64,000 bases of DNA from Streptomyces sp. Go-475 (GTDB lineage Bacteria; Actinomycetota; Actinomycetes; Streptomycetales; Streptomycetaceae). Position 1 is the first letter of the stretch. Each line of letters begins with the position of its first letter. Positions 53,583 to 63,971 of this stretch are shown piece after piece. The stretch is taken from positions 7,421,501-7,485,500 of the forward strand of contig NZ_CP026121.1 of NCBI RefSeq assembly GCF_003330845.1, read 5' to 3'. Made by a program: the position numbers and the translations under genes. The notes below the pieces were generated by a model. That model searched no databases. It was not told where the DNA came from and saw nothing but the letters and a program-made list of their open reading frames with translations.

Positions 53583-54524
53583 TCAGGCGGTGGCCGGGGC
53601 GCCGGGGACGTAGTCCGGGTCCACCTGTGCCGCCAGGTCCTCGCCCGTGCGGGCGTCCGCCCAGGCGCGGGCGTTGCGCAGGTGGAACTCGACCGCGTGG
53701 CGGTGGAGCCGGGTCCAGTCGCGGACGTGGGAGTCGACCGCCTCGCGCAGGATGTTCAGGGCGTGCCGGTTGTGGGGTTCCAGCTCGCCACGCTCCCGGC
53801 CCTGTTCCGCCGCGCGGACCCAGGGCGACTGCTCCAGGTGCGTCAGGAGGTCGTCCCCCACCTCCTCCTTGAGGAACAGGAGGTCGTCCTCGCAGGTCAC
53901 CTTGTTGCCGATGACAGCGACGCGGATGCCGAACTGCTCCGCGTGGTCGCGGTACTGGCGGTAGACCGAGACGCCCTTGCGGGTGGGTTCCGCCACCAGG
54001 AAGGTGATGTCGAAGCGGGTGAAGAGGCCCGAGGCGAAGGCGTCCGCGCCCGCCGTCATGTCGACCACGACGTACTCGCCGGGCCCGTCCACCAGGTGGC
54101 CCAGGTACAGCTCGACCGCGCCGAGCTTGGAGTGGTAGCAGGCCACGCCGAGGTCGGACTCGTCGAACTCGCCCGTGACCATGAGGGGGACGCCGCCGGC
54201 GCGGCCGAGGTGCCGCGTGTGCAGTTCGTCGTCGCCGAGCGGGCGCAGCAGGCGGGAGCCGCGGCCCGGCGGGGTCGTCTTGATCATCGCCTCGGGGGAG
54301 GGGATGCGCGGGTTGGTGCCCCGCAGGTAGTCCTTGATGCGGGGCAGGTGGGCGCCCAGGGGCGGGGCGGGCTTCTCCTCGCCGCCGAGCGCCTCGGCCA
54401 GGTGCTGGTTGATGTCGCCGTCGATGGCGAGGACCGGGGCGCCGGAGCGCGCCAGGTGGCGGGAGAACAGCGCCGACAGCGTCGTCTTGCCGCTGCCTCC
54501 CTTGCCGACGAACGCGACCCTCAC
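53583..54524 (-). CDS. CooC/ParA-like ATPase (SCO5388-like)
   Basis: A 313-residue SIMIBI-class ATPase. The deviant Walker A FVGKGGSGKTTLSALFSRHL opens the protein, VLAIDGDINQHLAEALGG gives the A' motif, and YVVVDMTAGADAFASGL the Walker B region. Such ATPases load metals (CooC), drive partitioning (ParA) or carry proteins. No parB, parS or metalloenzyme gene is near, so it is an orphan member paired with the SCO5389-like protein. The ATG at 54524 follows a GGGTGGG region; it is divergent from the binding-protein gene. Confidence 0.8.
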   Translation of the reverse strand: MRVAFVGKGGSGKTTLSALFSRHLARSGAPVLAIDGDINQHLAEALGGEEKPAPPLGAHLPRIKDYLRGTNPRIPSPEAMIKTTPPGRGSRLLRPLGDDELHTRHLGRAGGVPLMVTGEFDESDLGVACYHSKLGAVELYLGHLVDGPGEYVVVDMTAGADAFASGLFTRFDITFLVAEPTRKGVSVYRQYRDHAEQFGIRVAVIGNKVTCEDDLLFLKEEVGDDLLTHLEQSPWVRAAEQGRERGELEPHNRHALNILREAVDSHVRDWTRLHRHAVEFHLRNARAWADARTGEDLAAQVDPDYVPGAPATA

Positions 54525-54671
54525 AACCCACCCGCCTTTTTGAAAATGGATGTCATGTGGTTAGGTTCGAGGAGTGCGCGCAGGGCTGTCAAATCGCTTC
54601 GGCCGTATGGGATTTGGCGGGAGTTTTCCCTCGTCCGTCCCCCGGTTGATCGGCGGTTTCCCCTTGATGCA

Positions 54672-54686
54672 TATGCTGTGCAAGTG
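54672..54686 (+). promoter_or_regulatory. -10 element TATGCT giving a probable leaderless message
   Basis: TATGCT (54672-54677) lies 6 bases before the GTG at 54684, and no ribosome site is present. Transcription would start at or beside the start codon. A TTGATC at 54646-54651 is a possible -35 with a long 20-base spacer. Confidence 0.4.
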
Positions 54687-56192
54687 CGTGTCCTCAGCAT
54701 CAAGCCCCGTTCCCGGATCCTCGCCGCCCTCGCGCTCGTCCCGTGCCTGGCCGGCTGCTTCGCCTCCCCCGGAGGGGAGTCGCCGTCGGACGACGGCCGG
54801 CCGGGCTCCCGGCTGCGTGTCGCCCTCGCCTTCCCGCCCGCCGAGAACTTCTCGCCGTACGGCGCCGACGCCACGCTGCTCAGTCGTCTCGGCGTCACCG
54901 AGGGCCTGACCGCCCTGGACGCCAACGGCGCCGCGGCCCCCGCGCTCGCGTCCTCCTGGCGTCGTGAGAACGACCGCACCTGGCGCTTCACCCTGCGCGA
55001 GGCCACCTTCCAGGACGGCACGGACGTCACCCCGTCCGCCGTGGCCGCCGCCCTCACCCACGCCACGCGGGCGAAGCCCGCGCCCGCCGCGCTCGCCGGC
55101 GTCACGCTCAGCGCGCGGGCCGACGGCGACCGCGGCCTGCGCATCACCACCGCAGCCCCCGACCCCGTGCTGCCCATGCGGCTGTCCAGCCCGAGCCTGG
55201 CGATCCTCTCCCCGAAGGCGTACGGCAGGACGGACCGCCCCGACCCGGTCGGCCACGCCACCGGACCGTTCGAGATCACCAAGGTCGACGGCGGCGGCTC
55301 CGCCACCCTCGACCGCTACGACGACTACTGGGGTGGCCGCGCCCAGGCCGCCGGCATCGACGCGCGCTTCGTCAAGGACGGCACCGCGCGCGCCAACGCC
55401 GTACGCACCGGCGACGTCGACATCGCCGAGGCGATCCCCGTGGCCCAGGCCGCCACCCTCGACAAGGCCACCCTCAAGGAAGCCGGCACCACCCGGACCA
55501 CCAGCCTGCAGCTCAACACCAGGACCGGCCCCTTCAAGGACCCGGGGCTGCGCGCCGCCGCCCGCGGCGCGATCGACTCCGCCGCCCTCGTCAAGGGCGT
55601 CTTCGAGGGGTACGCCGACCCGGGCGCCGGGATCTACGGCCCCGCCGTCACCTGGGCCGAGAGCAAGCGGGTGAAGCCGGCCGGACGCGCGAAGCCCGCC
55701 CGGCCCGACGGTACGTCGATCACCCTCGCCACCTACGACAACCGGCCCGAACTCCCCGAGGTCGCCCAGGTCGTGCAACAGCAGCTCCAGAAGGCCGGCT
55801 TCGCGGTGAAGCTGGAGGTGCGCGAGTACTCGCGCCTGGAGAGCGACGCGCTCGCCGGGAAGTTCGACGCGTTCATCGGCGCCCGCAACAGCCTCCTGGA
55901 CACCGGCGACCCCGTCGGCATCCTCGCCAGTGACTACACCTGCGACGGCGGCTACAACCTCGCCCTGCTCTGCGACAAGAAGGTCGACCGGGCCGTCGCC
56001 GCGGCCGACCGGACCGACGGCACCGGCGAGCGGCAGGACGCCGCCATGGCCGCGGAAGCGGCCGTCCTCGGCACGGACGCGGTGGTGCCGCTGGCGCACC
56101 AGCGGATCATCGCCGGCGTCTCCACCAAGGTCCGGGGCGTCCTCCTCGACCCCTACGAGCGGACCCTCGTGGGCACCGGAACGCGACGCTGA
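54684..56192 (+). CDS. Extracellular solute-binding lipoprotein, peptide/nickel type
   Basis: A 502-residue SBP_bac_5 family lipoprotein with a Sec signal and lipobox LAGC. Family segments: LTALDANGAAAPALASSW, WRFTLREATFQDGTDVTPSAV, GHATGPFEITKVDGGG and LQLNTRTGPFKDPGLRAAA. It resembles NikA/OppA-type receptors for peptides, nickel chelates or metallophores. No permease or ATPase gene is adjacent, so it is an orphan receptor that must use transport parts encoded elsewhere. GTG 54678 is an alternative start. Confidence 0.83.
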   Translation: MRVLSIKPRSRILAALALVPCLAGCFASPGGESPSDDGRPGSRLRVALAFPPAENFSPYGADATLLSRLGVTEGLTALDANGAAAPALASSWRRENDRTWRFTLREATFQDGTDVTPSAVAAALTHATRAKPAPAALAGVTLSARADGDRGLRITTAAPDPVLPMRLSSPSLAILSPKAYGRTDRPDPVGHATGPFEITKVDGGGSATLDRYDDYWGGRAQAAGIDARFVKDGTARANAVRTGDVDIAEAIPVAQAATLDKATLKEAGTTRTTSLQLNTRTGPFKDPGLRAAARGAIDSAALVKGVFEGYADPGAGIYGPAVTWAESKRVKPAGRAKPARPDGTSITLATYDNRPELPEVAQVVQQQLQKAGFAVKLEVREYSRLESDALAGKFDAFIGARNSLLDTGDPVGILASDYTCDGGYNLALLCDKKVDRAVAAADRTDGTGERQDAAMAAEAAVLGTDAVVPLAHQRIIAGVSTKVRGVLLDPYERTLVGTGTRR

Positions 56193-56201
56193 CCGGCCGG
56201 T

Positions 56202-56603
56202 TCAGGCGGGCAGCCGCGTGTCGGCCACGCAGCTGATCTCGACGAGCTGCCCCGGGAAGGTCAGTTCGGTGACGCCCAGGGCCGTGCTGACCGGGCGGTG
56301 GGTGCCGAAGTACGCCCGGTTGCCCTCCGCCACCACCTCGGCGTTGCGCACCAGGTCCACCACGTACAGCGTCTGGGACACGATCTGGCGGCGCGTCACG
56401 CCGTAGTGGGCCAGGACCCGGTCCATGTTCACATACGTCCGCTCGAGCTGGGCGGCGAGGTCGTCCGCGGGGTCGAAGGCGCCCGCCTCGTCGAACGAGA
56501 GCTGGCCGGAGACATGGATCAGCTCGCCGGACCGGATCGCCTGCGCGTAGCCGAAGTGGCGCTCCGCCGGTATGCCGTGGTCGTAGACGTCGAGGGTGCT
56601 CAT
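56202..56603 (-). CDS. Rid family protein lacking the RidA catalytic arginine
   Basis: A 133-residue YjgF/YER057c/UK114-fold protein, probably trimeric: LIHVSGQLSFDEAGAF, QLERTYVNMDRVLAHYGVTR, VDLVRNAEVVAEGNRAYF. In RidA deaminases an arginine lies just before the final strand; here the segment STALGVTELTFPGQLVEISC has Thr or another residue at that place, so imine deamination is unlikely. It ends 10 bases from the convergent binding-protein stop and is divergent from an HxlR regulator with a long palindrome between, so its expression is probably under that regulator. Confidence 0.82.
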   Translation of the reverse strand: MSTLDVYDHGIPAERHFGYAQAIRSGELIHVSGQLSFDEAGAFDPADDLAAQLERTYVNMDRVLAHYGVTRRQIVSQTLYVVDLVRNAEVVAEGNRAYFGTHRPVSTALGVTELTFPGQLVEISCVADTRLPA

Positions 56604-56636
56604 GGTTCCCGTCCTTCCGTCGAGCGCGTATCCGCG

Positions 56637-56669
56637 CTCTCTTGCGGTTACTCGGAAACCGTAGGAGAG
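56637..56669. promoter_or_regulatory. 33-bp imperfect palindrome between Rid and HxlR genes
   Basis: CTCTCTTGCGGTT (56637-56649) and AACCGTAGGAGAG (56657-56669) match at 11 of 13 paired positions around a 7-base spacer. It lies 34 bases upstream of the Rid gene and 47 bases upstream of the HxlR gene, a natural operator for the regulator. Confidence 0.65.
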
Positions 56670-56716
56670 TGACGGCCGACCTGGAAGAACGCACTTTTCA
56701 GTGACTGGGGAACCCG

Positions 56717-57097
56717 ATGGTGACCAAGCAGTTGAGGGACCTGCCCGAGAACGCGGACCTCCGGCGGGCGGACTCCCTGGCCCGGGAGATCTTCTCCGAC
56801 GTGGCCAACAAATGGGCGCTTCTGATCATCGAGGCCCTCGGCGACCGCACCCTGCGCTTCAGCGAGTTGCGGAACGAGGTGGAGGGCGTCAGCCACAAGA
56901 TGCTGACCCAGAACCTGCGGATGCTGGAGCGCAACGGCCTGGTCGACCGCGAGGTGCACCCCACCGTGCCGCCCAAGGTCGAGTACACGCTGACCGAGCC
57001 GGGCCGGGCCCTGCGCGCCACGGTCGACGCGATCTGCGGCTGGACCCACCAGTACCTCGGGCACATCGAGTCGGCGCGCGGCCGGTTCGACTCCTGA
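56717..57097 (+). CDS. HxlR family transcriptional regulator
   Basis: A 126-residue winged-helix regulator: IFSDVANKWALLIIEALGDR, LRFSELRNEVEGVSHKMLTQ and LRMLERNGLVDREVHPTVPP are family hallmarks. It lacks the usual N-terminal cysteine, so it is not an obvious redox or aldehyde sensor of the cysteine type. It is divergent from the Rid gene and convergent with the CDP-alcohol transferase gene. Probably regulates the Rid gene and itself. Confidence 0.88.
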   Translation: MVTKQLRDLPENADLRRADSLAREIFSDVANKWALLIIEALGDRTLRFSELRNEVEGVSHKMLTQNLRMLERNGLVDREVHPTVPPKVEYTLTEPGRALRATVDAICGWTHQYLGHIESARGRFDS

Positions 57098-57109
57098 CCG
57101 GCCCGGGCG

Positions 57110-57871
57110 TCAGCCCGCGACCAGTTCGCGCACCTGCCGGGGAGCCGGGGCCTTCTCGACCCGCGAGGTCCGGTACAGCCACAGCACGTCCCGCCCGAAC
57201 GACCACACCAGCAGGGCCAGCGCCAGGGCCGCGACCCCGAAGTTGGCCGCGTACGGCAGCAGATCGGCACCCGCCAGCAGCAACAGCACGCCCTGGAGCG
57301 CCGCGACCGTCTTGCGGGCGGTGCTCGGCGGCAGCACGGCGGTCAGCCATGGCCAGACACGGGCGGCGGCGACGAAGACGTACCGCATACCGCCGATCAG
57401 CAGCACCCACGGGCCCAGTTGCATGGACACGTACACGCTGAGCACCAGGATCAGGAACGCGTCGACCTCCATGTCGAAGCGCGCGCCCAGCGGCGTCGAG
57501 GTGCCGGTGCGACGGGCCACCTTGCCGTCGACCCCGTCGAGGATCAGCGCCACCGCCGTCAGACCGACGAACAACGACACGGGCGGCGAGCTCTGGAAGG
57601 AGTCCGCGACCAGCGCGGTGACCCCGCCGACGAGGGTGGCCCGGCCGAGGGTGACCCGGTTCGCCGCGCCGAAGGAGCGCAGCCGCGAGCGGTGCAGGGC
57701 CCGGGAGAGCACGGCCCAGGTGGCGAACGCGAACGCGAGGCCGGTCAGCCAGCCCGCCGGGCCCATGCCGATCGCCGTGCCGATCAGGGCCAGCAGCAGG
57801 ACCTGCGCACCCGCCCCCAGGGCGGTCTCCTGCTGGACGAGCCTCGCGTCGTACGTGTTGTTCAGGGCCAC
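57110..57871 (-). CDS. CDP-alcohol phosphatidyltransferase family protein
   Basis: A 253-residue membrane enzyme with about six hydrophobic segments and the full catalytic motif DG-x2-AR-x8-G-x3-D-x3-D, seen as [12 protein letters not shown] followed by GARFDMEVD. The family transfers a phospho-alcohol or phosphatidyl group from a CDP-linked donor, as in phosphatidylinositol or phosphatidylglycerol synthesis. The GTG at 57871 has GGAGGG 6 bases upstream. It is divergent from the MDR-PTPS-GT-MT-flippase operon with 108 bases between, so it is likely part of the same pathway. Confidence 0.87.
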   Translation of the reverse strand: MALNNTYDARLVQQETALGAGAQVLLLALIGTAIGMGPAGWLTGLAFAFATWAVLSRALHRSRLRSFGAANRVTLGRATLVGGVTALVADSFQSSPPVSLFVGLTAVALILDGVDGKVARRTGTSTPLGARFDMEVDAFLILVLSVYVSMQLGPWVLLIGGMRYVFVAAARVWPWLTAVLPPSTARKTVAALQGVLLLLAGADLLPYAANFGVAALALALLVWSFGRDVLWLYRTSRVEKAPAPRQVRELVAG

Positions 57872-57889
57872 CGAACACCCTCCGGCCGT

Positions 57890-57918
57890 GTGACAGAGTC
57901 GATCAACGCCGCTACCTT
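57890..57918 (+). promoter_or_regulatory. Promoter of the rightward biosynthetic operon
   Basis: GTGACA (57890-57895) and TACCTT (57913-57918) with a 17-base spacer resemble a housekeeping promoter. Initiation near 57925 gives a leader of about 55 bases ending in CAGGAGG before the ATG at 57980. Confidence 0.45.
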
Positions 57919-57979
57919 GTGCGCGGCCTGTGCACCCCTCGGTACGCAAGCAGCTTCCCGATCGTTCAGGAGGACTTCG

Positions 57980-58960
57980 ATGAAGCACACCGGACGTGCG
58001 TTCTGGATCGACTCGCCTGGGCGAGGCGCGATCCGGGACGTCGCCCTGCCCGCGCCCGGCGAGGGCGAGGTGCTGGTCCGCACGCTGTTCTCCGGCGTGA
58101 GCCGCGGCACCGAGACGCTCGTCTTCCGCGGCGGCGTACCCGTCAGCCAGCACACCGCCATGCGGGCGCCGTTCCAGGAGGGCGACTTCCCGGGCCCGGT
58201 GAAATACGGCTACCTCAACGTCGGAGTGGTGGAGGAGGGGCCCGAGGCGCTCGCCGGCCGTACGGTGTTCTGCCTCTACCCGCACCAGACCCGGTACGTC
58301 GTCCCGGCGAGCGCCGTCACGCCCGTGCCCGACACCGTGCCGGCCGAACGGGCCGTGCTCGCCGGGACCGTGGAGACCGCCGTCAACGCCCTGTGGGACG
58401 CCGCGCCCCTGCTCGGCGACCGGATCGCCGTGGTCGGCGGCGGCATGGTCGGCTGCTCGGTCGCCGCCCTGCTCGCCCGGTTCCCCGGCGTCCGCGTCCA
58501 GTTGGTCGACGCCGACCCGGGCCGGGCGGACGTCGCCAAGGCCCTGGGCGTCGGCTTCGCCTCCCCGCGGGACGCCCTCGGTGAATGCGACCTGGTCGTC
58601 CACGCCAGCGCCACCGAGCAGGGCCTCGCCCGGTCCCTGGAACTCCTCAGCGCCGAGGGCACCGTCGTCGAACTCAGCTGGTACGGCGACCGGCAGGTGA
58701 GCCTGCCGCTCGGCGAGGCCTTCCACTCCCGGCGCCTGGTCATCCGCAGCAGCCAGGTCGGCACCGTCTCCCCGGCCCGCCCCGGCCGCAGCTACGCCGA
58801 CCGCCTCGCCCTCGCCCTCGACCTGCTCGCCGACCCCGCGCTCGACGCCCTCGTCACCGGCGAATCCGCCTTCGGGGACCTGCCCGACGTGCTGCCGAAG
58901 CTCGCCTCGGGCGAGATCCCCGCCCTGTGCCACCGCGTCCGCTACGACGAGAGCGATTGA
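57980..58960 (+). CDS. MDR-family alcohol dehydrogenase-like oxidoreductase without zinc-site cysteines
   Basis: A 326-residue medium-chain dehydrogenase/reductase. N-terminal catalytic domain [15 protein letters not shown] replaces the usual catalytic-zinc Cys segment, and [13 protein letters not shown] replaces GHE; the Rossmann motif is [15 protein letters not shown]. It is therefore probably zinc-independent. A strong CAGGAGG precedes the ATG. It starts the operon with the pterin-synthase-like, glycosyltransferase, methyltransferase and flippase-like genes. Likely reduces or oxidises a sugar, polyol or pterin side chain. Confidence 0.82.
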   Translation: MKHTGRAFWIDSPGRGAIRDVALPAPGEGEVLVRTLFSGVSRGTETLVFRGGVPVSQHTAMRAPFQEGDFPGPVKYGYLNVGVVEEGPEALAGRTVFCLYPHQTRYVVPASAVTPVPDTVPAERAVLAGTVETAVNALWDAAPLLGDRIAVVGGGMVGCSVAALLARFPGVRVQLVDADPGRADVAKALGVGFASPRDALGECDLVVHASATEQGLARSLELLSAEGTVVELSWYGDRQVSLPLGEAFHSRRLVIRSSQVGTVSPARPGRSYADRLALALDLLADPALDALVTGESAFGDLPDVLPKLASGEIPALCHRVRYDESD

Positions 58961-59046
58961 CACATCGGCTGACGATTCGTTCCATCCGGTACGACATCGG
59001 CCACGACAAGAGCGCCTGACCTGAGAAAAGACGTACCCGAGGCTGA

Positions 59047-60730
<1,684 letters not shown>

Positions 60731-60734
<4 letters not shown>

Positions 60735-61837
60735 CGAACCCGGTGACGACCCAGCAGAGCGGGATCCCGGCCCAGCCCGGGCCGCGGCAGACCGCCGAGT
60801 CGGTGGACGGCGTGATGCCGGGCGCGGGTCCCGGCGGCACGTCCGTGGTGGGGCAGGCTGTCGGTGTGATGGCCGAGGGCGCGGGTTCCGGCGGTGGTTC
60901 CGCGCTGGGACAGGCAGCCGGCGCTGTCATCCCGGGTGCCGGGCCCAGTGTCCCGGCAGCCGGATCGCGGCCCACCGTGAAGCTGCGTGAGGCCGGGCCC
61001 GACGACCCGCCCCGCTACGCGCCCGAGTGGCTGGAGCTGCGGGAGCCCGCCGACGCCGCCGCGCGGGCGCACGACCTGCTCGACCCGCTGCGCATCCGGC
61101 TCGCCAACCTGCCGGGCAAGTCGGGCGGCGTCGTCATCCACGACCTGGGCTGCGGCACCGGCTCGATGGGCCGCTGGCTCGCCCCCCGCCTGGACGGCGC
61201 CCAGCACTGGATCCTGCACGACCGCGACCCCTATCTGCTGCACTTCGCCGCCGTCGCCTCCCCGCGCTCCGCCGCCGACGGCAGCCGGGTCAGCACGGAG
61301 ACGCGGCGCGGTGACGTGGCCCGTCTCACCCCGGACGCCCTGCAGGGCGCGTCCCTGGTGACGGCGTCCGCCCTGCTGGACGTCCTCACCCGCGAGGAAG
61401 TCGACACCCTCGCCGCCGCCTGCGCCGGAGCCGGCTGCCCCGCCCTGCTGACGCTGTCCGTCGCCGGGCGCGTGGAGCTGACCCCGTCCCACCCGCTGGA
61501 CGCGGAGATCGCCCAGGCGTTCAACGACCACCAGCGCCGCGACGGACTGCTCGGCCCCGACGCGGTCACGGCGGCGGCCGAGGCGTTCTCCGAACAGGGC
61601 GCCACGGTGCGGCTGCACCCGAGTCCGTGGCGGCTCGGCCCGGAGCAGGCCGCGCTGACCGAGCAGTGGCTGCGCGGCTGGGTCGGCGCCGCCGTCGAGC
61701 AGCGCCCCGACCTGCGCGTCCCCGCCGAGGCCTACCTGGCCGACCGTCTGGCCGCCTGCGCCGCGGGCGAGTTGCGCGTCACCGTCCACCACACCGACCT
61801 CCTGGCCCTGTGCCGCCCGGTGGGCGGAGCGTCATGA
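60731..61837 (+). CDS. Class I SAM-dependent methyltransferase
   Basis: A 368-residue protein. The first 80 residues are a Gly/Pro/Ala-rich, repetitive and probably disordered segment. The Rossmann domain follows with SAM motif I VIHDLGCGTGSMGRW (about 130-145), HDRDPYLLHFA and LVTASALLDVLTREEVD. Methylation of the glycosylated product or its precursor is the likely role. It is coupled to both neighbours by ATGA overlaps. Confidence 0.82.
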
Positions 61838-63366
61838 GTCCGCAGGCGACGGGGACACGGGCGGCCCCAGGGGTCGTGCTGACTCCGGTGCGCGAGCGGC
61901 CGACGCCGGGCGGTGCACCGACGTCGGCTTCGGCCGCCGAATCGGCACCGGCCTCGGTCCCGGCACTGACGTCGGCTTCGGCCGCCGCGGTCCCGGTGCC
62001 GGCCTCGGTCCCGGTGCCGGCCTCGGTCCCGGTGCCGGCCTCGGTCCTGGCGCCGGCCTCGGCCCCCGAGCCGTCGCGCCGGAGCGCCGATCGGGCTTCG
62101 GCCACCGGCGTCGGCACCGGCAGTGGGACCGGCAGCGGCACCCGCACCGGCTCGGGATCGCCCGCCCACGTCACCGCCGTCGAAGCCCCCGCGACCGCCC
62201 CGGAGTCCGGCCGCGCCCCGGTCGGCTCCCCGTCGCCCGGCCCCCTCCGTGCCGTCCTCGCCCGGCTCGGTTCGCGCCAGGTCCGTACGCACCTCGGGAC
62301 CCTCGCCGGTGTCGCCATCATCGGTGTGCTGTTCTGGCGGCTCGGTACCGGCGTCTTCCTGGACGGGCTGCGCCGGATCGACGCGGTGACCCTGCTGCTC
62401 GCGCTCGGGATCGGGCTCGTCACCACGGTGTTCAGCGCGTGGCGCTGGGCGCTGGTGGCCCGGGGGCTGCGCATCCGGCTGCCGTTCGGGCCGGCCGTGG
62501 CCGACTACTACCGCGCGCTGTTCCTCAACGCGGCCCTGCCCGGCGGGGTCCTCGGCGACGTGCACCGGGCCGTGCGGCACGGGCAGAGCGAGGGGGATCT
62601 GCGGCGGGCCGTGAAGGCCGTCGTCCTCGAACGGGCCGCCGGGCAGCTCGCGCTGTTCGCCGTCGGGGCCGTGGTCCTGCTGACCATGCCGTCCCCGGTG
62701 CTCGACGAGGCCCGGCACGTCGCCCCGCTCGCGGCCCTGGCCGCACTCGGCGCACTCGCCGTCGTCCTCGCCCTGCGCATGAACCGGGCGGCACCCTCCC
62801 GCCGGGGCCGGAAGCTGCGCGCGACCCTCGCCGAGGCGCGCGCAGGGCTGCTGTCCCGGCGCAACGGGCCCGGGGTGGTTGTCTCCTCCGTGGTGGTCCT
62901 GGCAGGTTACGTCGCCATGTTCGTCCTCGCCGCCCGGGTCGCCGGAGCCGCCGCCTCCGTGGCCGTCCTGGTGCCGCTCGCGGTGCTGGCGCTGCTGGCC
63001 ATGGGGCTGCCGCTGAACGTCGGCGGCTGGGGGCCCCGGGAGGGCGTCACCGCCTGGGCGTTCGGCGCCGCCGGTCTCGGCGCCGGCCGGGGACTCGCCG
63101 TCGCGGTCGTCTACGGGGTGCTCAGCCTCGTGGCCAGCCTGCCCGGCCTGATCGTGCTCGTCGCCCGCTGGTACGCCGGACTGCGCGCCGGGCCCCGGGC
63201 CGCCGCACCGGCCCCTGGACCCGGTCCCGCACCGGACGGTGACTACCCGTCGGAGGTCAGCAACGAGAAATACGCCCCGAAGGAATCCGCCAGGCTCGCC
63301 AGGAGTTCCTTCCCTTTTTCCGCCGAACCCAGCGAAGCACGGCCGATGACACCGGAATCGGTATAG
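61834..63366 (+). CDS. Flippase-like membrane protein (lysylphosphatidylglycerol synthase transmembrane / UPF0104 family)
   Basis: A 510-residue protein. About 145 N-terminal residues are Ala/Pro/Ser-rich and include a VPVPAS repeat. A membrane domain with roughly seven or eight helices follows, with VADYYRALFLNAALPGGVLG, AVVLERAAGQLALF and the family GLPLNVGGWGPREG motif. Relatives act as lipid flippases or as the membrane part of MprF. As last gene of the operon it probably moves the finished glycoconjugate across the membrane. Its last 42 codons overlap the convergent creatininase-family gene by 124 bases. Confidence 0.83.
   Translation: MSPQATGTRAAPGVVLTPVRERPTPGGAPTSASAAESAPASVPALTSASAAAVPVPASVPVPASVPVPASVLAPASAPEPSRRSADRASATGVGTGSGTGSGTRTGSGSPAHVTAVEAPATAPESGRAPVGSPSPGPLRAVLARLGSRQVRTHLGTLAGVAIIGVLFWRLGTGVFLDGLRRIDAVTLLLALGIGLVTTVFSAWRWALVARGLRIRLPFGPAVADYYRALFLNAALPGGVLGDVHRAVRHGQSEGDLRRAVKAVVLERAAGQLALFAVGAVVLLTMPSPVLDEARHVAPLAALAALGALAVVLALRMNRAAPSRRGRKLRATLAEARAGLLSRRNGPGVVVSSVVVLAGYVAMFVLAARVAGAAASVAVLVPLAVLALLAMGLPLNVGGWGPREGVTAWAFGAAGLGAGRGLAVAVVYGVLSLVASLPGLIVLVARWYAGLRAGPRAAAPAPGPGPAPDGDYPSEVSNEKYAPKESARLARSSFPFSAEPSEARPMTPESV
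61990..62061 (+). repeat. 18-bp tandem repeat, four copies
   Basis: The unit GTCCCGGTGCCGGCCTCG occurs three times exactly (61990, 62008, 62026) and a fourth time with two changes (62044-62061). It encodes a VPVPAS-type repeat in the N-terminus of the flippase-like protein. Such in-frame repeats can change copy number by slippage. Confidence 0.85.
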
Positions 63367-63971
63367 CCGGACATGCCGAGGGTCAGCAGATGACGCCGGT
63401 CGTCGGCGACGAAATCGGAGGTCTCATAACCGGGACGGAGCATTTCGGGATGAGCGTGCAGAAGGATGGAGGTCTCAATTTCCCCCGCGTGCATGTCGGT
63501 GAGCAGCGAGGTGACCACACCCGCCCGCTCCCGCGCCGCCTCCCAGTCCTCCGGGGCCGGGAAGAGCGCCATCCGCTCACCGCGGGCGGAGGACTCCTGA
63601 ACGACATTGCCCAGCACGTAGTTCCCGCCGTGCCCGTTGACCACCACCAGGGCGTCTACCCCGGACCGGCGGAGCGAATCCGCTATGTCCCGTACCACCG
63701 CATGAAGGGTCACCGAGGAGATGCTGACGGTCCCCGGCCAGGCCGCGTGCTCGTGCGAGCACGAGATCGTCACCGGAGGAAGGAGGTGCACCGGGTACGC
63801 GCCGGCTATCTCCCGCGCGACGGCACAGGCCACCAGCGTGTCGGTCGCCAGCGGAAGGAACGGACCGTGCTGCTCGAAGCTCCCCACGGGAAGCACCGCG
63901 ACCTGCCGTGAGACACCGGCGCCTCGCGTCCGTATGTCTTCCGTGGTGTCCGCCGGTACCAGATCACTCAT
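63243..63971 (-). CDS. Creatininase family amidohydrolase
   Basis: A 242-residue metal-dependent amidohydrolase. LPVGSFEQHGPFLPLATDTL gives the Glu, His and Asp metal ligands, NGHGGNY the central motif, and DMHAGEIETSILL the last Glu. Family members include creatininase, the mycofactocin peptidase MftE and the archaeal deformylase ArfB that acts on a pyrimidine precursor of flavins. Its convergent position next to a pterin-synthase-fold gene makes a heterocycle substrate worth testing, but no mycofactocin gene is seen. The 3' end has lower GC than its surroundings. Confidence 0.85.
   Translation of the reverse strand: MSDLVPADTTEDIRTRGAGVSRQVAVLPVGSFEQHGPFLPLATDTLVACAVAREIAGAYPVHLLPPVTISCSHEHAAWPGTVSISSVTLHAVVRDIADSLRRSGVDALVVVNGHGGNYVLGNVVQESSARGERMALFPAPEDWEAARERAGVVTSLLTDMHAGEIETSILLHAHPEMLRPGYETSDFVADDRRHLLTLGMSGYTDSGVIGRASLGSAEKGKELLASLADSFGAYFSLLTSDG

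Noticed and set aside
53647..53964. Forward-strand frame opposite the CooC-like ATPase
   Set aside because: It is the complement of a gene with clear P-loop motifs and has no ribosome site or domain.
58961..59019. Possible frameshifted C-terminus of the MDR enzyme, from a second RYD-like stretch after the stop
   Set aside because: The enzyme ends at a normal length, and the downstream stretch is short and in another frame.
61990..62061. Short repeats as a CRISPR array
   Set aside because: Units are contiguous with no spacers, in frame within a coding region, and no cas genes are seen.
63243..63971. Creatininase-family protein as MftE of a mycofactocin system
   Set aside because: No mftA, mftB, mftC or mftF-type gene is visible in the window; the family call alone does not support it.
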